64,000 bases of DNA, taken from NCBI RefSeq assembly GCF_016920785.2, contig NW_024609880.1, forward strand, positions 61,939,830 to 62,003,829, written 5' to 3'. A program made the translations under genes and the position numbers. Source of the DNA: Ixodes scapularis (Eukaryota > Arthropoda > Arachnida > Ixodida > Ixodidae). Under the pieces are notes generated by a model. That model saw nothing but the letters and a program-made list of their open reading frames with translations, was not told the origin of the DNA and did no database searches. Numbering within the stretch: position 1 is the first letter of the stretch; every line of letters starts with the position of its first letter. Of this stretch, positions 11,400 to 23,123 are shown piece by piece.

Positions 11400-12110
11400 G
11401 ACGATATTATTGTTGCCGAGTTCGTGTGTTGTCTTCGAACCACATTCGGCGCGCGGCGCTCCCGGTGGCTCCGCTATAAGCAGAGCTTCGTGAATCCAAC
11501 AAGGACGTTACGTTGTCTGGAGTGGTCTCCAACTGGTGCGTATAGCGTCCTATTTCGCCCATACATCAAAAAGTGGCCCCAAAATGACACCAAATGACGT
11601 CACAAAAGCAAGAGTGTTATTCTGGCAGTTGTCGCGATCCTGGTGGTTGGTAGCAGTAGTTTTAGCAAAAAAGGGACGAGCAGCAAGTGTCGCTGTCGTC
11701 ACGGCGTTTCAACTTTTGGATGCCGAAGCTTCCGTGGTTTGTCAAGCTGGAGAGAAACCTTGAGCAGAGCAGGCGTCTGCCAGATCAACTCTCGCTCCTG
11801 TGACACCGCCAGGATCGCGACCGGCGACAGCTTGACGCATCTACGTTGTCGTGAAGCGGAAAACGAGGGAAAAACACTTTTTTTGGAGGTGGCAAACACA
11901 TCGATCGAAGTCTCGTTCCATGCACCGTATAGTGGCGTCGTCACCGCCAAGCTCGCGTCCGCGCCCCACAACGAGCGCCACGTGATGATGCACGTATTTG
12001 CCGCTCATAACGGCGTCAGAGGGAGAAACACGCAGTACCCTTTTTGTTTCAATGTGGTATATGTAAAGCAGCACTATGGGTCAGACGTGACATTGGTAAA
12101 CATATAAATG
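11400..12110. other. GC-moderate stretch with overlapping open frames
   Basis: A 154-codon plus-strand frame (11643-12107) overlaps two minus-strand frames of 77-90 codons. None shows a recognisable motif, and the opposing frames are equally open, so none is called as a gene. Confidence 0.4.
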
Positions 12111-13985
12111 GTCAGATATTTCTGGGACACATTCTCGTTAACGATGACAACAGTGCTGTTTAGTCGAGCGGGAAAGCGGAAGCGCTGAGCGAACATGATT
12201 CACGTTAGACGGTCAAAAAGAAAAAAAAAAAAGAGAAATATGTTTTGTGTTTTAGACAAGGTGTTTTTTTTTATATGTACTGGAAAATAGTGAAGGCTAT
12301 AATATATATATATATATATATTATGTTGGAGACTGGAACTAACATTAACATTCGTTTTAAGGCACCATGGAATCCCAATTTGCACAAAATAGCGCAATTC
12401 ATGCGCTTGTAATATTAAAGGTAATCCCCACTTTGGTGTACTTTTTGGTATATCATTTACATAAAGCTTATGTTTCTGAGACACGTATTCAAATTTATTT
12501 CTAGAACTTAAGCGAGCTAAATAATAAAACTATTGTGGTACAATCTGCGTAAAACTTGTTAAGCCCCGTTTTATTGAAACACAAATTATGTCAATATAGT
12601 ATTTAAAACACTTCATAAGTGATATGTTAGCGGTGCTATACCACTATCATATTTTTTTTTCACATTTTTTCTTGCCCACAGAAAGTTTACAATCTCTTAG
12701 AGTAATGGCATTTTCCTAAAATCAATTTTTACAAATAAAAAAGCTGAATACTTACGCAAAATATATTAGTCAATCGATTATGGGAGGTGAAGCCACTCCG
12801 TCTTACGATTTCACAGAATAAACTACCTGTGGAATTCAATTGACTAGAATTAAAATAAAAAATATTTTAACATAGAAACAAGTTCACATAAAGACAGTGT
12901 GCTATGTATTACACACTGACATTATTTTATTTAAACGTTACGAATACCGGAAAGATAATTTATAATATGAACTGGCCTTACATCAACGCTTTTTTTTTCT
13001 TGACATACTACAAACTGACGTGTCTTCATACTTCTGTAAATTAGTTTCACCGCATTATGACTGACACTGAAGCAATCCAACCAACCAAAACAAAACATTT
13101 TGTCTCGCACCCTGGAAGACTGGCTTCCCCTCACACTGACTGCTCTTGCGGTGAAGCTTGCTTCTATAACTATAACAATAAGGTTGCTTCGGGAACACAT
13201 GTATAGTCAGGTTACCAAATTCAAATTTCTTTCGCTCTGCGTTTCAAAGTGTAATTGAGATTTCGCTCATACAAATCTAAGATGTGTTTATCATAAAATA
13301 AAAAGTATACTAATCGTATTTATATTTTTAATGCACACTTAGTTTTGGTAGCATATATCCTTATAATGTCGTTCGGGCTATGCAAAAGAAGCGATGCTTC
13401 GTGAACTAAATAATAAAAGACGTCAACAAAATTTGATAAAAAAATATTTGACAAGGACGTTGTTTTTTAAATAAAATAAGTAAAACGACGACGAAAAGAT
13501 TCCAAACTTCTAAGAATATCATAACTGTAGTCCATTTCTTCCGGGAAGGTCACCTTTTTAGTTTAGGAAAAGATATCCTTTTTCTATTCGTCCTACCTAA
13601 AAACATAGGTCGAGTAATATCGGGAAGTGCATTGAATAATCAAGCTTAAATATTCTTGCCATAAGATATGGTATCGTGTTTCTTGGACAGCGAATCACAC
13701 AACTACCTTTTTCTTCTCTTTAGTGGGTTCGTCTAAAAGCTAAAAGCTTCTTGAAGTTACGTTTTTTTTTATACTCTTCATTTTCTTAAACAAGCCAAAC
13801 ATACATCTTGCGTTTTTAAGACCCCAAAACCAAATATTCCCTTGATGGAACACATACGTGACGTTTATATAACATTTCAAATCATAAAATAAGTGTGTTT
13901 TCGGCTTCTACAAGCTTGCAATGTTATTTAAAAGCATAAGAACAAAGAAGTATGTTGGTCAAAATGTTTACTCTGCCCATAAGTA
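12111..13985. other. AT-rich non-coding stretch
   Basis: Strongly AT-rich, with a TA microsatellite at 12301-12320, poly-A and poly-T tracts, and no frame with a recognisable domain. It probably represents intron or intergenic DNA. Confidence 0.6.
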
Positions 13986-13989
13986 ACTA

Positions 13990-14262
13990 ATTTATAAAAC
14001 GCATGTTTAGACAGCGTGCAATTAGTACAGTAGCGACTCATTTTTCTGCTGTAGTTAAGAATTTCTGCCAGCGCACCAACACAGCCAAGTATCTTTAACG
14101 TGCACCATATATCAGCGACACAGAACCGCACGTTGGTACAATGTTCATTCAGATTAAAAGAGGTAGGGTGGGGTTTGGAGCCCATATCTCTAGGATCTCC
14201 AGCTGGCGCTCGAAGTGCTCGGAGCTGCAGTCTATTAAGACACTCGGCATCTACAATTAAGA
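13990..14262 (-). repeat. tRNA-derived SINE A, diverged copy
   Basis: In reverse complement this region follows the SINE A consensus seen at 42419-42700. A degenerate tRNA-like head (GCCGAGTG...GGGCTCCAAACCCCACC) is followed by a body with CATTGTACCAACGTGCGGTT, GGTGCACGTTAAAGA and a downstream TCTTAACTACAGCAG that corresponds to CTCATCTACAGCTGG. Divergence is high, so this is an old copy. Confidence 0.65.
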
Positions 14263-14284
14263 AAACAAAAAATACACAGCTTTT

Positions 14285-14668
14285 TTTTATTAATTTACAG
14301 CTGCCAACATATTTCTGGAGATTGAATACATATAAAAATTACACGAAAATACCCCCGCGAATTCTTTTATTGCGATTGCCACAGAACGAACATTTGCTCA
14401 TGCCGCCTTGTGTTAAACAGATGTTGGCGTATAAATCACAACTCTCATGATTAGAACTACTGCCTCGTCTATACTGAAAAATACTGGCAGATGGGAAAAT
14501 GAGCTAACCATAATTGAGAAGGAACAAGAAAAGGAGAAAGAGAGACAGCAATATCTAAAATATCTTGACGGACGGCAACGATCACTTTTCAAACAACATT
14601 TGTTTTCTTTGAATCGAAATTCCGAGTGGCGAAATATGTTCCTAAGAATGGGCTGCTGCAGTGCCTAG
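14285..14668 (+). other. Open frames after a good acceptor, no donor
   Basis: A strong acceptor (TTTTTTTTATTAATTTACAG) at about 14280-14299 leads into an open frame to 14450 with no convincing donor. A second short frame (14447-14668) contains a charged EKEQEKEKERQQ stretch. I do not assign either to a gene. Confidence 0.2.
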
Positions 14669-14839
14669 GTGGTGTGTACCAAGATTTTGGTTTGCTATCC
14701 GCTCCGCAATTTTATGGTAGTGGGAATCGCGGTGGAGAGTTAGACTTTCACTGTAAAAAAGAGACCATGTTAAAACAAAACTCAGATTAAAAAGAAACAC
14801 ACAGGAGGAACTCTAAACATTACACCGAAAGTCTTCATC

Positions 14840-16800
14840 AGGAAACCGAAACAAGCATGTGTACTTATCAACTCAGATGCACTTTTGACGTCACGCATCA
14901 ATCACCAATCATCAGGTCAAACATAACAGCATTTTTTTAAATACCCGCTAACCATATCTGGAAACGCCATCCCGTACGTGAAACATCACCTCTTTCTTGG
15001 AGTTGGAATTGACAGAGGCCTTAGTTGGATTCCTCACTTTTCTCACTAAAGAGCGGAAACTTGCTGCATTTATCATTTAGGAGCGCTTCATCAGCGGATC
15101 TGCTAGGGGTTCTTTTGTATTGTTCAGGTACAGCCTTCTAGCACTCAACGGAACTTGCAAGACTAATAAACGTACACTTAGAAATTAACAAGACCAAGCT
15201 CTTCGTACATGCCAAGGCCTACCTAAATTGGCATCCACATCGGAAACTATTACCGAAGCAAGCAGCTACCCAATTCCGGTTTTTCAAATTAAAAAATCGT
15301 GAGAGTGCACCTACAACACTTTACTAGGAACCCGAAACATCACCTAGCAGACATACCATTAAAACGGAAATATCCGAAATTCGCGGAAGTGACTCTTAGA
15401 CACCGTGATATAATACCAACTGGCTTCGTCCTTCTCACAAGACTCATTCATCCACAATGAACTTTTGCTATTTTAATTATAAAAACACAAAGTCCGGGCA
15501 TTACGAAAAAAGCTAGTGTTACTACATGCGGACTTCGTCAGTGCGCATTGGGGATTATCTACACAACATACAATACACATTGTATATATTGATACATACT
15601 GTTTGGTTGGATGATATATGTATATATATACATTGGATGATGCAATAAACTTAGTTGAAAGTCAGCGCCAGTCCTGTCATACGTGCGCCTTTTTGTTGTT
15701 TCGTGCCCGTGCAGTTCGCGCTATTTAAATGGCCTCACATACATATTCACTGTTAGCTCCAGCAGTGAATCCACCTCGAAGGCCGCCATTTTGGTGCCAA
15801 GCACAAAATCTACCCTGAAATTTAAGTTTTATCTTAAAACATTGTCGACAGTCTCACAGTTGGAAGCTATTTACAAAGCGCTGAATTAAACTAAAACACA
15901 ACCTCTTGGTAGATTGGCTAACTTTACGGATTCAAAAGCAGCATTACTGGACCTGCAATCGATATTAAAAAAGGAGTCTTCTATGCAGTTTCCTACGCGA
16001 TTAGATCATTGGCAGATTCCATCCTGTAGACCGGACACGTTCTCCTCTTTCAATGGAACCCGGGTCGCCGTGCAATCATTGGTAATAATAGTTCCGACAA
16101 AGCCTCCAAGAGGAGCACACAATAACAGCACAACTATTCCGATCCCATACTTCTGATCAGATGCTGCATCAGCACTTCGTCAAGCGGCCAAGGAACTAAC
16201 GTTATATTTATGGGCTTGTTATGATTTTTCAATGCCCACCTCGACTTCCTACGACCCAAGATAAGAGCATCCGGTCTTCCTCGACGAATAGGACGAACTG
16301 CTTTTAGGTTACTAATAGGAGTAGCCTTCACAAAGAAGTTTCTACAGAAGATAACGCAAACATCACGCCCGAACTGTACAACCTGCAACTCCCGGGAAAC
16401 CATCAAACATAATCTTATTACATTCCCTCTTCACCACACCGAGATACGGATACCTGATACGGCTCTCTCAAACCTGGATGATAGTCCATTTACTTTTGAA
16501 AAAATACCCGGGGACTAGAACTCCGCTGAAAGCTCCGTTACGGCAACAAAAGCCTTGCTTACATTTTTGCGAGACACAAGTTCAGCACTGCCATTCTAAG
16601 GTGTAAGAAAATGAACCCTAGATTACATCATCGTTTTTCTTCCTCATTGATAAACTCATCGTCTCTATCACCTTTCTCATCTCCGTTCATTATTTAACTT
16701 TTTCTTTCCCTACCGCCCTTCCCCCAGTGTCAAGTAATCTGCTACAGCCATGCACTTGGGCTAACCTGTCGGCCCTTCAGTCACCCTCTTTTCACACACC
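14840..16800 (+). pseudogene. LINE ORF2 relic: RT C-terminus, RNase H, 3' tail
   Basis: This is a decayed non-LTR retrotransposon of the RNase H-bearing kind. Frames must be switched several times. At about 14945-15055 it reads VKHHLFLGVGIDRGLSW, the conserved post-RT motif. At about 15160-15560 come remnants of a linker (LRHRDIIPTGFVLLTRL, then PGITKKASVTTCGLRQC). RNase H follows at about 15740-16060, including STVSQLEAIYKALN and FTDSKAALLDLQSILKK (the DSK aspartate is preserved). At 16150-16600 there is a C-terminal region with SDAASALRQAAKEL and a CTTCNSPE-like C-C-H-C pattern. A pyrimidine-rich 3' UTR ending in a CCCCCAGTGT-type segment continues to about 16760. About 150 bases of AT-rich or foreign DNA (15580-15735) interrupt the RNase H start. 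Many stops and frameshifts show that it is dead. Confidence 0.8.
15580..15735. repeat. Insertion interrupting the LINE RNase H
   Basis: Sequence between the conserved linker and the YLNGLTYIFTVSS start of RNase H does not fit the protein. It contains TA-rich repeats (about 15600-15640) followed by an AATAAACTTAGTTGAAAG segment and a pyrimidine-rich stretch. It looks like a separate small insertion or a 3' end of another element. Its edges are approximate. Confidence 0.4.
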
Positions 16801-18123
16801 TATTCAAATATTCGAGAAACAAAATGCTGGCTGCGACTTAACGAAACGCACATGTTTCATAGGAACTTAGGAAACGACCTCAAACAACTATACAAGCACT
16901 GAACTAAACAAAACGAAGGCCGAAAAACTAAAACTTGCGCGTAATACTGTTTGAATTTAGGAAATTTAGGAGGGCCCCAAAGGGATAGATAGGTAGTTTT
17001 TCTGACAGTGGCGGCCTCTATGCTCCATTTCCCATTGCGATGGATAGCAGCGGACGTGACGAGCCATCCCGGCCAATCAGGCGGTGTGAACATATCACGT
17101 GACCGCGCGCCTCACTGCGTCCCTCTCGGAAATCGAGTGAGACTCACGCGACATTGGATTGGCTTCGATGACTTGCACATGTCTTCCGCGGTCCATTGTA
17201 AGTTGAAACGTGTTAAAGAAGCTCGCATTCCCATTTGTCTCTTTGAAGCCGCCGGTCGTTTGATACCAGAAAGTGCAGACGCAGCCCACGCGCGCGAACA
17301 CTACCAGAGAAGCAAGGCATCCAATCTATCTTTTGCTTATGGATTTTGTTGTTGATGTGTAATAATTCGTACTAGAAAATAGACGACTAGCGCAAATTCA
17401 ATCTGCATTCTTTCACTAGTATTTGCGTCGTGCCTTCCTAAACACGCAAAAATGTTAACTAAAAGTAAGAAAATAAGATTTCGTATTGTGTTTTTGGAAT
17501 ATCTCGCATTCTTAATGTATTTTTTGTTTTCTGTTTTGTTTTGTTGCAATAAATTTTTTGTTTATTTTGCACAGCGTTTGGTGAGATGCCTTTCATCTAA
17601 AACAAAAACTCGCTAGATTTAGCGACGCTTTATTCACTCATCTAGGCAGCTGTCTATAAACACAGTCGTCACAGATCATGGCTCCTTGTGTTTACTTTGA
17701 TTTTTGATCAATTAAGTTATCCACTGGGGCACCATGTAACTTTAAACCCTTACACGTAGCCACTCGTAATATGCAAAATATGTATAACAAGACTGCCAAT
17801 ATAGTAGCAGTAGTCTAACATTCATCTATTCACTCAATACTTCCCCAGGTTCAAAGGTTTTGAGTACAGCAGCAAATTTTACGCTTAGAACAAAATTTTG
17901 GTTTAGAATATCGGCACATTATTGCGTCATTTATTGTGCGGGTCGTGCCATTTTGGTGTTTAGAGCACAGCAGGCGTAATTAAAAATTGTTACGATTAAA
18001 GAAACAATTAGATTTCCCCAGCTTTAAATATTTTGTCAAAAAACTCAACTGATAACTTTTCTTTCTCTGTCGTAAACTTTTTTAACATTGCTTGAAGAAT
18101 AATAATAATAATAATTGTTTTCT
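16801..18123. other. Non-coding stretch with promoter-like motifs near 17040-17170
   Basis: No domain-bearing frame. The 115-codon plus frame at 17008-17355 crosses GC-rich DNA holding CCAATCA (about 17071), TATCACGTGA (about 17093) and a reverse CCAAT (about 17155), which could mark a promoter, but no family is recognised. Downstream DNA is AT-rich, with an AAT microsatellite at about 18099-18113. Confidence 0.4.
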
Positions 18124-18283
18124 GCAATTTCAGATCACTGGCAGACATTATATTGCGCACATAAATGACAGACGTGTGGCTATCCCGCAAAGTGTCCTGT
18201 TAAATGACTACTTTTACTTAAATGCGACGCCAGCAAGAATCCACGCACTCTTCCTAACTTCGCTGGTTTGTTCTAGTGTGTGA
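18124..18283 (+). CDS. Candidate exon after a strong acceptor
   Basis: A pyrimidine-rich acceptor (TTGTTTTCTGCAATTTCAG, about 18115-18133) precedes a frame open for about 49 codons to a TGA at 18281-18283, with residues such as ITGRHYIAHINDRRVAIP. No good donor lies before the stop and no polyadenylation signal is obvious. It could be a terminal exon or chance. I recognise no family. Confidence 0.2.
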
Positions 18284-19980
18284 TTCTAGGATGACCTTGC
18301 AAGGGCGAATGCAGGAATTTGAGCTATTCTTTGTTGCACGCACGCTCGTGATGTGAAACACTCGTTCAAGCATAGCCTCCTCTATGCTCACAAAAGCATG
18401 GCAGTTCTACGACGGAGCCATATAGTGCCCAGTCGCAGATTTAGAGTGCGAGGATCTGTTAGCACAGATTATTTCTAGGGGAACCTGCTCGTCAGCTCAC
18501 AGCTTCTGCAGCGGCGAGGACCCAAAACATGGTTTTAAAACTCGACGAGAAAAGAAGCGGTAGCGCGAGGAGCATGAGCGGAGATTCCATCGCTTGAAAG
18601 AAGTGTGCTACGGCGTTTCGCCACAGCGGGGCGCCTGTCATGTGGCTCTGCTCTCATCCGTTGTCTGCCGCTCTGCCTCTTCACTTTGGGCGGTCTCGTG
18701 GCGATCTGCCAGGCTTTGTCAGTGTAGGGAGGCCATGGTTCAAGACAACACACTCGTGCTTTAGCATCGCAATGTTTGCTCGCTCTCGTGAACACTGAAG
18801 CATCGTTTGTTAAAACAGAATGTAATATAGTTATATACAGCCTTCAGTCGCATAGAGTCGAGTCACGGCTTGGTTCTGTCTTTTTTATGGACTAACCGCG
18901 AAAGCCACCACCTTCACTTTGATCTAGTCTCGGCTGCAGGAACGCTCGTGCAACGAGATCACATGCAAAAGCAACGCGCTCGACCTTGCCTTTTTGGAGG
19001 TTTGTCCATGTTCAGGAAAGACACTCGGAGTTATTCAAAATCACTTCATACTCGCGCCTTTGAAGCAGTCAATGCGAGCCCGAGCTTGCACGCCAAAGGA
19101 GGTACCAACCAAAAAGCCCTTTAAGACAGCTCCAAATCCAGCAAAGGAATTCCCCATGAGCGTAGGGTATCTTCTACTCAACTTTCGTCAGACGGGACGT
19201 GGAACAATGCCCATAGAGGACACGTAGAATGTTCGCTGAAGTTACGTTCCAGTTTAAGTACAGTACGCGCCGAGAAAGTGAGAGAGAGGAGGAGACGAGA
19301 GAGGACGCCAGAACGCCGAGCTCTGATTGGAAAGATTAACGGGAAGACCGAAAGCTAGCTGCCTATTTCTCCAACACTTTTGAAGTGCGCAAAAACTGGT
19401 GTGACTCAGTTCGAACGTGTAGCCTTGGCGGAGGCCTGAGGCTTAGTCATCGCCGTTTTACCGCACAAGTCACGCCGCGTCACTCAGTGCAACAAAGGAT
19501 GCCTGCACCTCGAGACAGACAGACATGTAGGCACCCTACGTAAGACGAGACCATGTAATGCTTGCATCGAGCATAAAGCAGCATTGCAACATTTGATCGT
19601 GCAGGAGCCACAGTCCTTCACGAACGTGCGTCAGCCCCTGTTTGCGAGCGGTCATGGTAACGGAGCGTCTGAAGTTTAAAAAGTTTAAATGAACAAATTA
19701 AAAATACAGCTCGCACATCAGTGTCCAATGAAAACTATAAGAATGCGTCTATTGTAGCTTTCTTGTTCTTTTTTCTTTTTATACACAGTTAATCCACCAA
19801 TGATTTTCTGCCAGCTTAGCGTCCGCGAGCAACGGGGAAAAGTGTAACGATGCAAACCCAAAACATGACCGAAAAATATTTGGTTTTGCTCGCCAGAGGC
19901 GCTGTCAAAACTTGAGAACTACATAACTATAGAGGCTCTAAACACGCGCCAGACTGAGGCGCCATTACCGACCTTCACTT
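18284..19980. other. Non-coding stretch, nothing firm
   Basis: Mixed-composition DNA with a purine-rich AGAG tract at about 19277-19305 and a GTAAGA-like donor at 19535 without a matching frame. Short open frames at 18535-18795 and 18870-19227 show no domain. Confidence 0.45.
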
Positions 19981-19987
19981 GTCTTAC

Positions 19988-20088
19988 CGAGATGCCGATC
20001 CACTGAAGCGGGCGTTGAGGAGATATCAAAAAGGCCCATGCTGGGGAGAAGGACACAACATCAATCAAAGTTGCAGTGACCTGTCCGG
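19988..20088 (-). CDS. Internal exon of an unidentified protein-coding gene
   Basis: This 101-base minus-strand segment has both splice signals. The acceptor is a pyrimidine-rich run ending TCATCATTGTCACAG (AG at 20090-20089), and the donor is ATCTCG|GTAAGA (GT at 19987-19986). The frame is open throughout: two bases complete a codon and then 33 full codons follow, so it enters split and exits at a codon boundary. The residues are hydrophobic with aromatics, including QVTATLIDVVSFSPAWAFLI and then RPLQWIGIS, which could be a membrane or membrane-proximal segment. I do not recognise the family. The frame is also open upstream of the acceptor as part of a longer frame, so the splice boundary is inferred. 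Partner exons were not found in the window, which would fit long introns. Confidence 0.4.
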
Positions 20089-20090
20089 CT

Positions 20091-21500
20091 GTGACAATGA
20101 TGAAGTAAGGCGAACGAAATATGAGGAAACAAAAAACTGAAGGTCGGTGATAGCGGCGCCCATGCACAGCTGCCTGAAAGCGTCTAAAAGCCACAATTCG
20201 CCGACACAGTTCCACGTTGTCGAGCGCACGCATGCACGCGGGAATTCGGCTATTCTTGTGGAGACACAAATATCGCGGCGAATAAAGGAAGGAAGAACAG
20301 AAGCAACTCGTGCGGCGACGTCGACCGAAGCCGAGGGAACGACTGGGGCGCGTCTAATGCGGCCACTCGACTCATCGGATGCCTCCTCAAGCGTGACTGC
20401 TTCTCTCCGCTGTCTGTTGGACGTGTTCCCCTCAACTGACTGGTGGCAGTCGGCCAAGCGACCACACCGAAACCGCCCCCTCCCCTTTTCCGCCCCACAT
20501 ACACATACACACAACCGCACGCATCACGCGAGGCACACAATAGCCGAGTGGGCGGCTGCACTCCCTTCACGTCTAAGCTGACAGTGCGACAGAAGCTATA
20601 GATGCTCGTTGAACCAGTCATGTGTCTTCCTCGCGCGACGCGATCAGGCTTCGGCCCATTTTTATGGGTAGAAAGCCGGGTCACGTGATTGAGAGGGAGC
20701 CGGCTCATTTGTGTGGTGAGCACGTTTCTCCGACGGTACTGTTAGTTTACAACTCCCGCGTGGTGTCTTTTGTAGAAAGTTCAGTGTTTTGTTTCCTCTT
20801 AAGTTGGTAAACATTTTAGTTAGCCAACATAGGATATATGTTGCAAGCATAGGATATAAAACTTTCAGGCAGGTACGTAAATCTATTTGAAGGCCAGGGG
20901 GTGGAGGGGGGGACGTAGAGTTTGCAGTGGCAGCCATCTTAAATATAACTTCCGTTATAAAAATGTAACGCGAAAAAAACATACCCAATATTTTTTTATA
21001 AATTAGTACTAAACTTCGTGGTTTCGACTGTCGGTGATGTATCATAAAAAGGTGATTTAGGAGCCTTGTTTTGTTTTTATACGAGCGAGGGTATAAATAA
21101 AGAAATGCGAATACCAGTTCGTCAGTGACCATATTTATAAAATACACATTGATGGTACCTTACCCGTAGATTAAATACAACACTCGCATGCGAAAAGCGT
21201 GGCCTCTGACGTGTCCTTGGTAGATGAGAAATTCAGCCAGCGCAGTATGGTTATACAAGCATAGAGGTAGCCGGGCTTTGGCTGCGCGTGCGCCGAGGTG
21301 TTATCAAAATGAGAAAGCTGGTGGCCAATACTGAGCAGTTTGGGGTATCTCAACATAAGTTAAAGCGCTGCACAAAGGTTAGGGTCTCAGCCACCACATG
21401 GAGCTGCCGGTGGAAGGGAAAAGCAACCCCTCATTCGAGGGCCGTAAAAGAGCGCGCCTGTTCGCTCCAGTGTGCCTTGGGAACGGGTCTCCCGTTTTGC
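20091..21500. other. Overlapping GC-rich open frames and a promoter-like start
   Basis: Both strands are open over 20147-20723, typical of GC-rich non-coding DNA. On the minus strand at about 20955-20930, an ETS-like CGGAAGT is followed by TTTAAGATGGCTGCC and an open frame of about 90 codons with a proline run. This resembles a housekeeping start context (ETS plus YY1-like) but has no family match, so it is recorded only as a possibility. Confidence 0.3.
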
Positions 21501-21507
21501 GGTAATT

Positions 21508-21662
21508 AGGGAGTTCTCGTAGACTGTTTTCGCACCTCCGCTACGCTCTTCAGAACGAAGACGCCACTGCTGCGCATGCGTGACGCTAGCTTTGCTTGCG
21601 GATCTCGTAGCGGTTTGCAGAGAACGTCACGAGACGTGCGAAACGATCTACGAAAACTTTCT
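21508..21662. mobile_element. ATT-flanked MITE, second copy
   Basis: A 155-base element starts AGGGAGTTCTCGTAGAC and ends GATCTACGAAAACTTTCT, flanked by ATT at 21505-21507 and 21663-21665. Its interior (GAAGACGCCACTGCTGCGC) matches the reverse complement of the copy at 4505-4667, so the two are in opposite orientation. No coding capacity. Confidence 0.75.
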
Positions 21663-21669
21663 ATTAACC

Positions 21670-22778
21670 ATTTGTACGTACGATTGACAAAAGAAAAACC
21701 GGCCATGAGTGGTAATGATCACCCTCTGAAGAGGTTGGGGGCTGGCTGGGAAGAAGAAAAAAGGCGTTCGCTTTTGGACAGTGCCGTTCCGCTAAACCAA
21801 GTTCACACCAAGTCGTCAACACAACCGTCTGGCACACCACTTCCACAGTCTCGCCACCCCACACACAGGAACAGGGCCGTCAGAGACCACCCAGTCACTG
21901 CCGGCTTTGGTTTTTCTTTCATACGTGACATCCCGCGTACATGATTGAGAGTTTTGTAGAAGCTTTGTCTACTGGGCAAGTTGGTAATTGACATCCATAT
22001 TTGGCAAACTCTGGCTGCCAGTTAGAGCTTGTACTGTGTGCTTCTTCGCCTTCTTGTCCCGCCTTTTTTGCGCTATTTTTAATATGAATGATTGAGGGCT
22101 TTCCACCTGCTCTCCCTTTTTATTATGTCATAGCTGACCGATATGGGACAGAAAAATAATAAAGAATATTAGGAACTTTTTCTAGAAAAGAACATTGATC
22201 ATCACGGCAGTTTACCTAGTGGGAAGGACAGTAACCTCTGACATCTGTGTTTATTCGCGCAACTCTTGTACCAGTCGTGATGAGCAACCTCCGGCTTTAA
22301 AAATCCAGCTTGTCAAAGGATCCGCCGTCAACTGATCTTTCACATATGGCCGATTTTCAAAAAATGATCGATATTTCCAGGTAAAACTAAATTTGATCCG
22401 GTGAATGCAAGCCCCAGACGGAAGCGGACAGCAGGCCAAAACCGATTTTTATTGAACTTTGGAATAGAGCAAACGCACCAAGCATTACCTAACCAAAGCT
22501 AGGTTGTATTCTTTAGTTTGGTCGATGATTGCGAAAACTATCGGAGAAAAAAGAATAGATAGATGGAAAAATTCAGAAATATAAACGGACAAAAATTTAC
22601 TGGTACCAAAAACAAATAGCGCTTGGATTTATTGTCAATGGTAATGAATCAGTAGGTTGGCGTTGATCAGTAATTGTCCCCGGGAATAACATGTAATCGG
22701 GGTTCTCTACGCGAGGAATTCGTTTTGGGGGTAATGGTATTTCGTGGTGTACTTTTGATATAGCTGGAGTTTCTCGTT
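21670..22778. other. Non-coding stretch, nothing recognised
   Basis: Short frames on both strands without domains. Composition becomes AT-rich after about 22500. Confidence 0.5.
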
Positions 22779-23123
22779 TTATTTTTGTAAGTCAGTATTA
22801 TTAAGAGTGAATTTCTTAGCTTTTTCAATCTGTGCTTTCCGCGCTCGTACATTCATTTTGCAGCTGCCTGCTTTTCTTTCTTTTATATATTCTGAAATTT
22901 GAACAGAAAGACTGCTATTAAAGGAAACTAAAATATGAATGAGAGAGTATGCGCAAAGTAAGTCGATCGGTCGTTGAACTGTAGCATATTTTATTCGAAG
23001 TCTCGGCACATTGCGGACGCACTTTCCTGCCTTAACTACTTCTTTGGCTGTAGTAAGCTGGGCAAAGCCTGTATTCTTGCGTTTTGACAGCATTTTCATT
23101 GCCATTCTAGAGTATTTTTGCAT
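22779..23123 (-). pseudogene. Psq-type HTH fragment, possible pogo-like transposase relic
   Basis: A 114-codon minus-strand frame starts MQKYSRMAMKMLSKRKNTGF. Residues about 14-52 fit the pipsqueak helix-turn-helix pattern at the N-terminus of many pogo/Tigger-like transposases: a basic start (KRKNTGF), a first helix (TTAKEVVKAGK), then VRNVPRLRIKYATVQRPI, where the last helix matches the usual YxTLxRH-type recognition helix. The rest (ending NVRARKAQIEKAKK) is basic and unassigned, and no DDE catalytic core is visible downstream. I read it as a truncated transposon protein. The call is by pattern only; a host Psq-domain exon is the alternative. Confidence 0.35.

Noticed and set aside
11643..12107. 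154-codon plus frame
   Set aside because: No motif, and overlapping minus frames are equally open.
20065..20723. Long overlapping frames on both strands
   Set aside because: Both strands are equally open, as expected in GC-rich non-coding DNA. Only the short segment at 19988-20088 has splice support.
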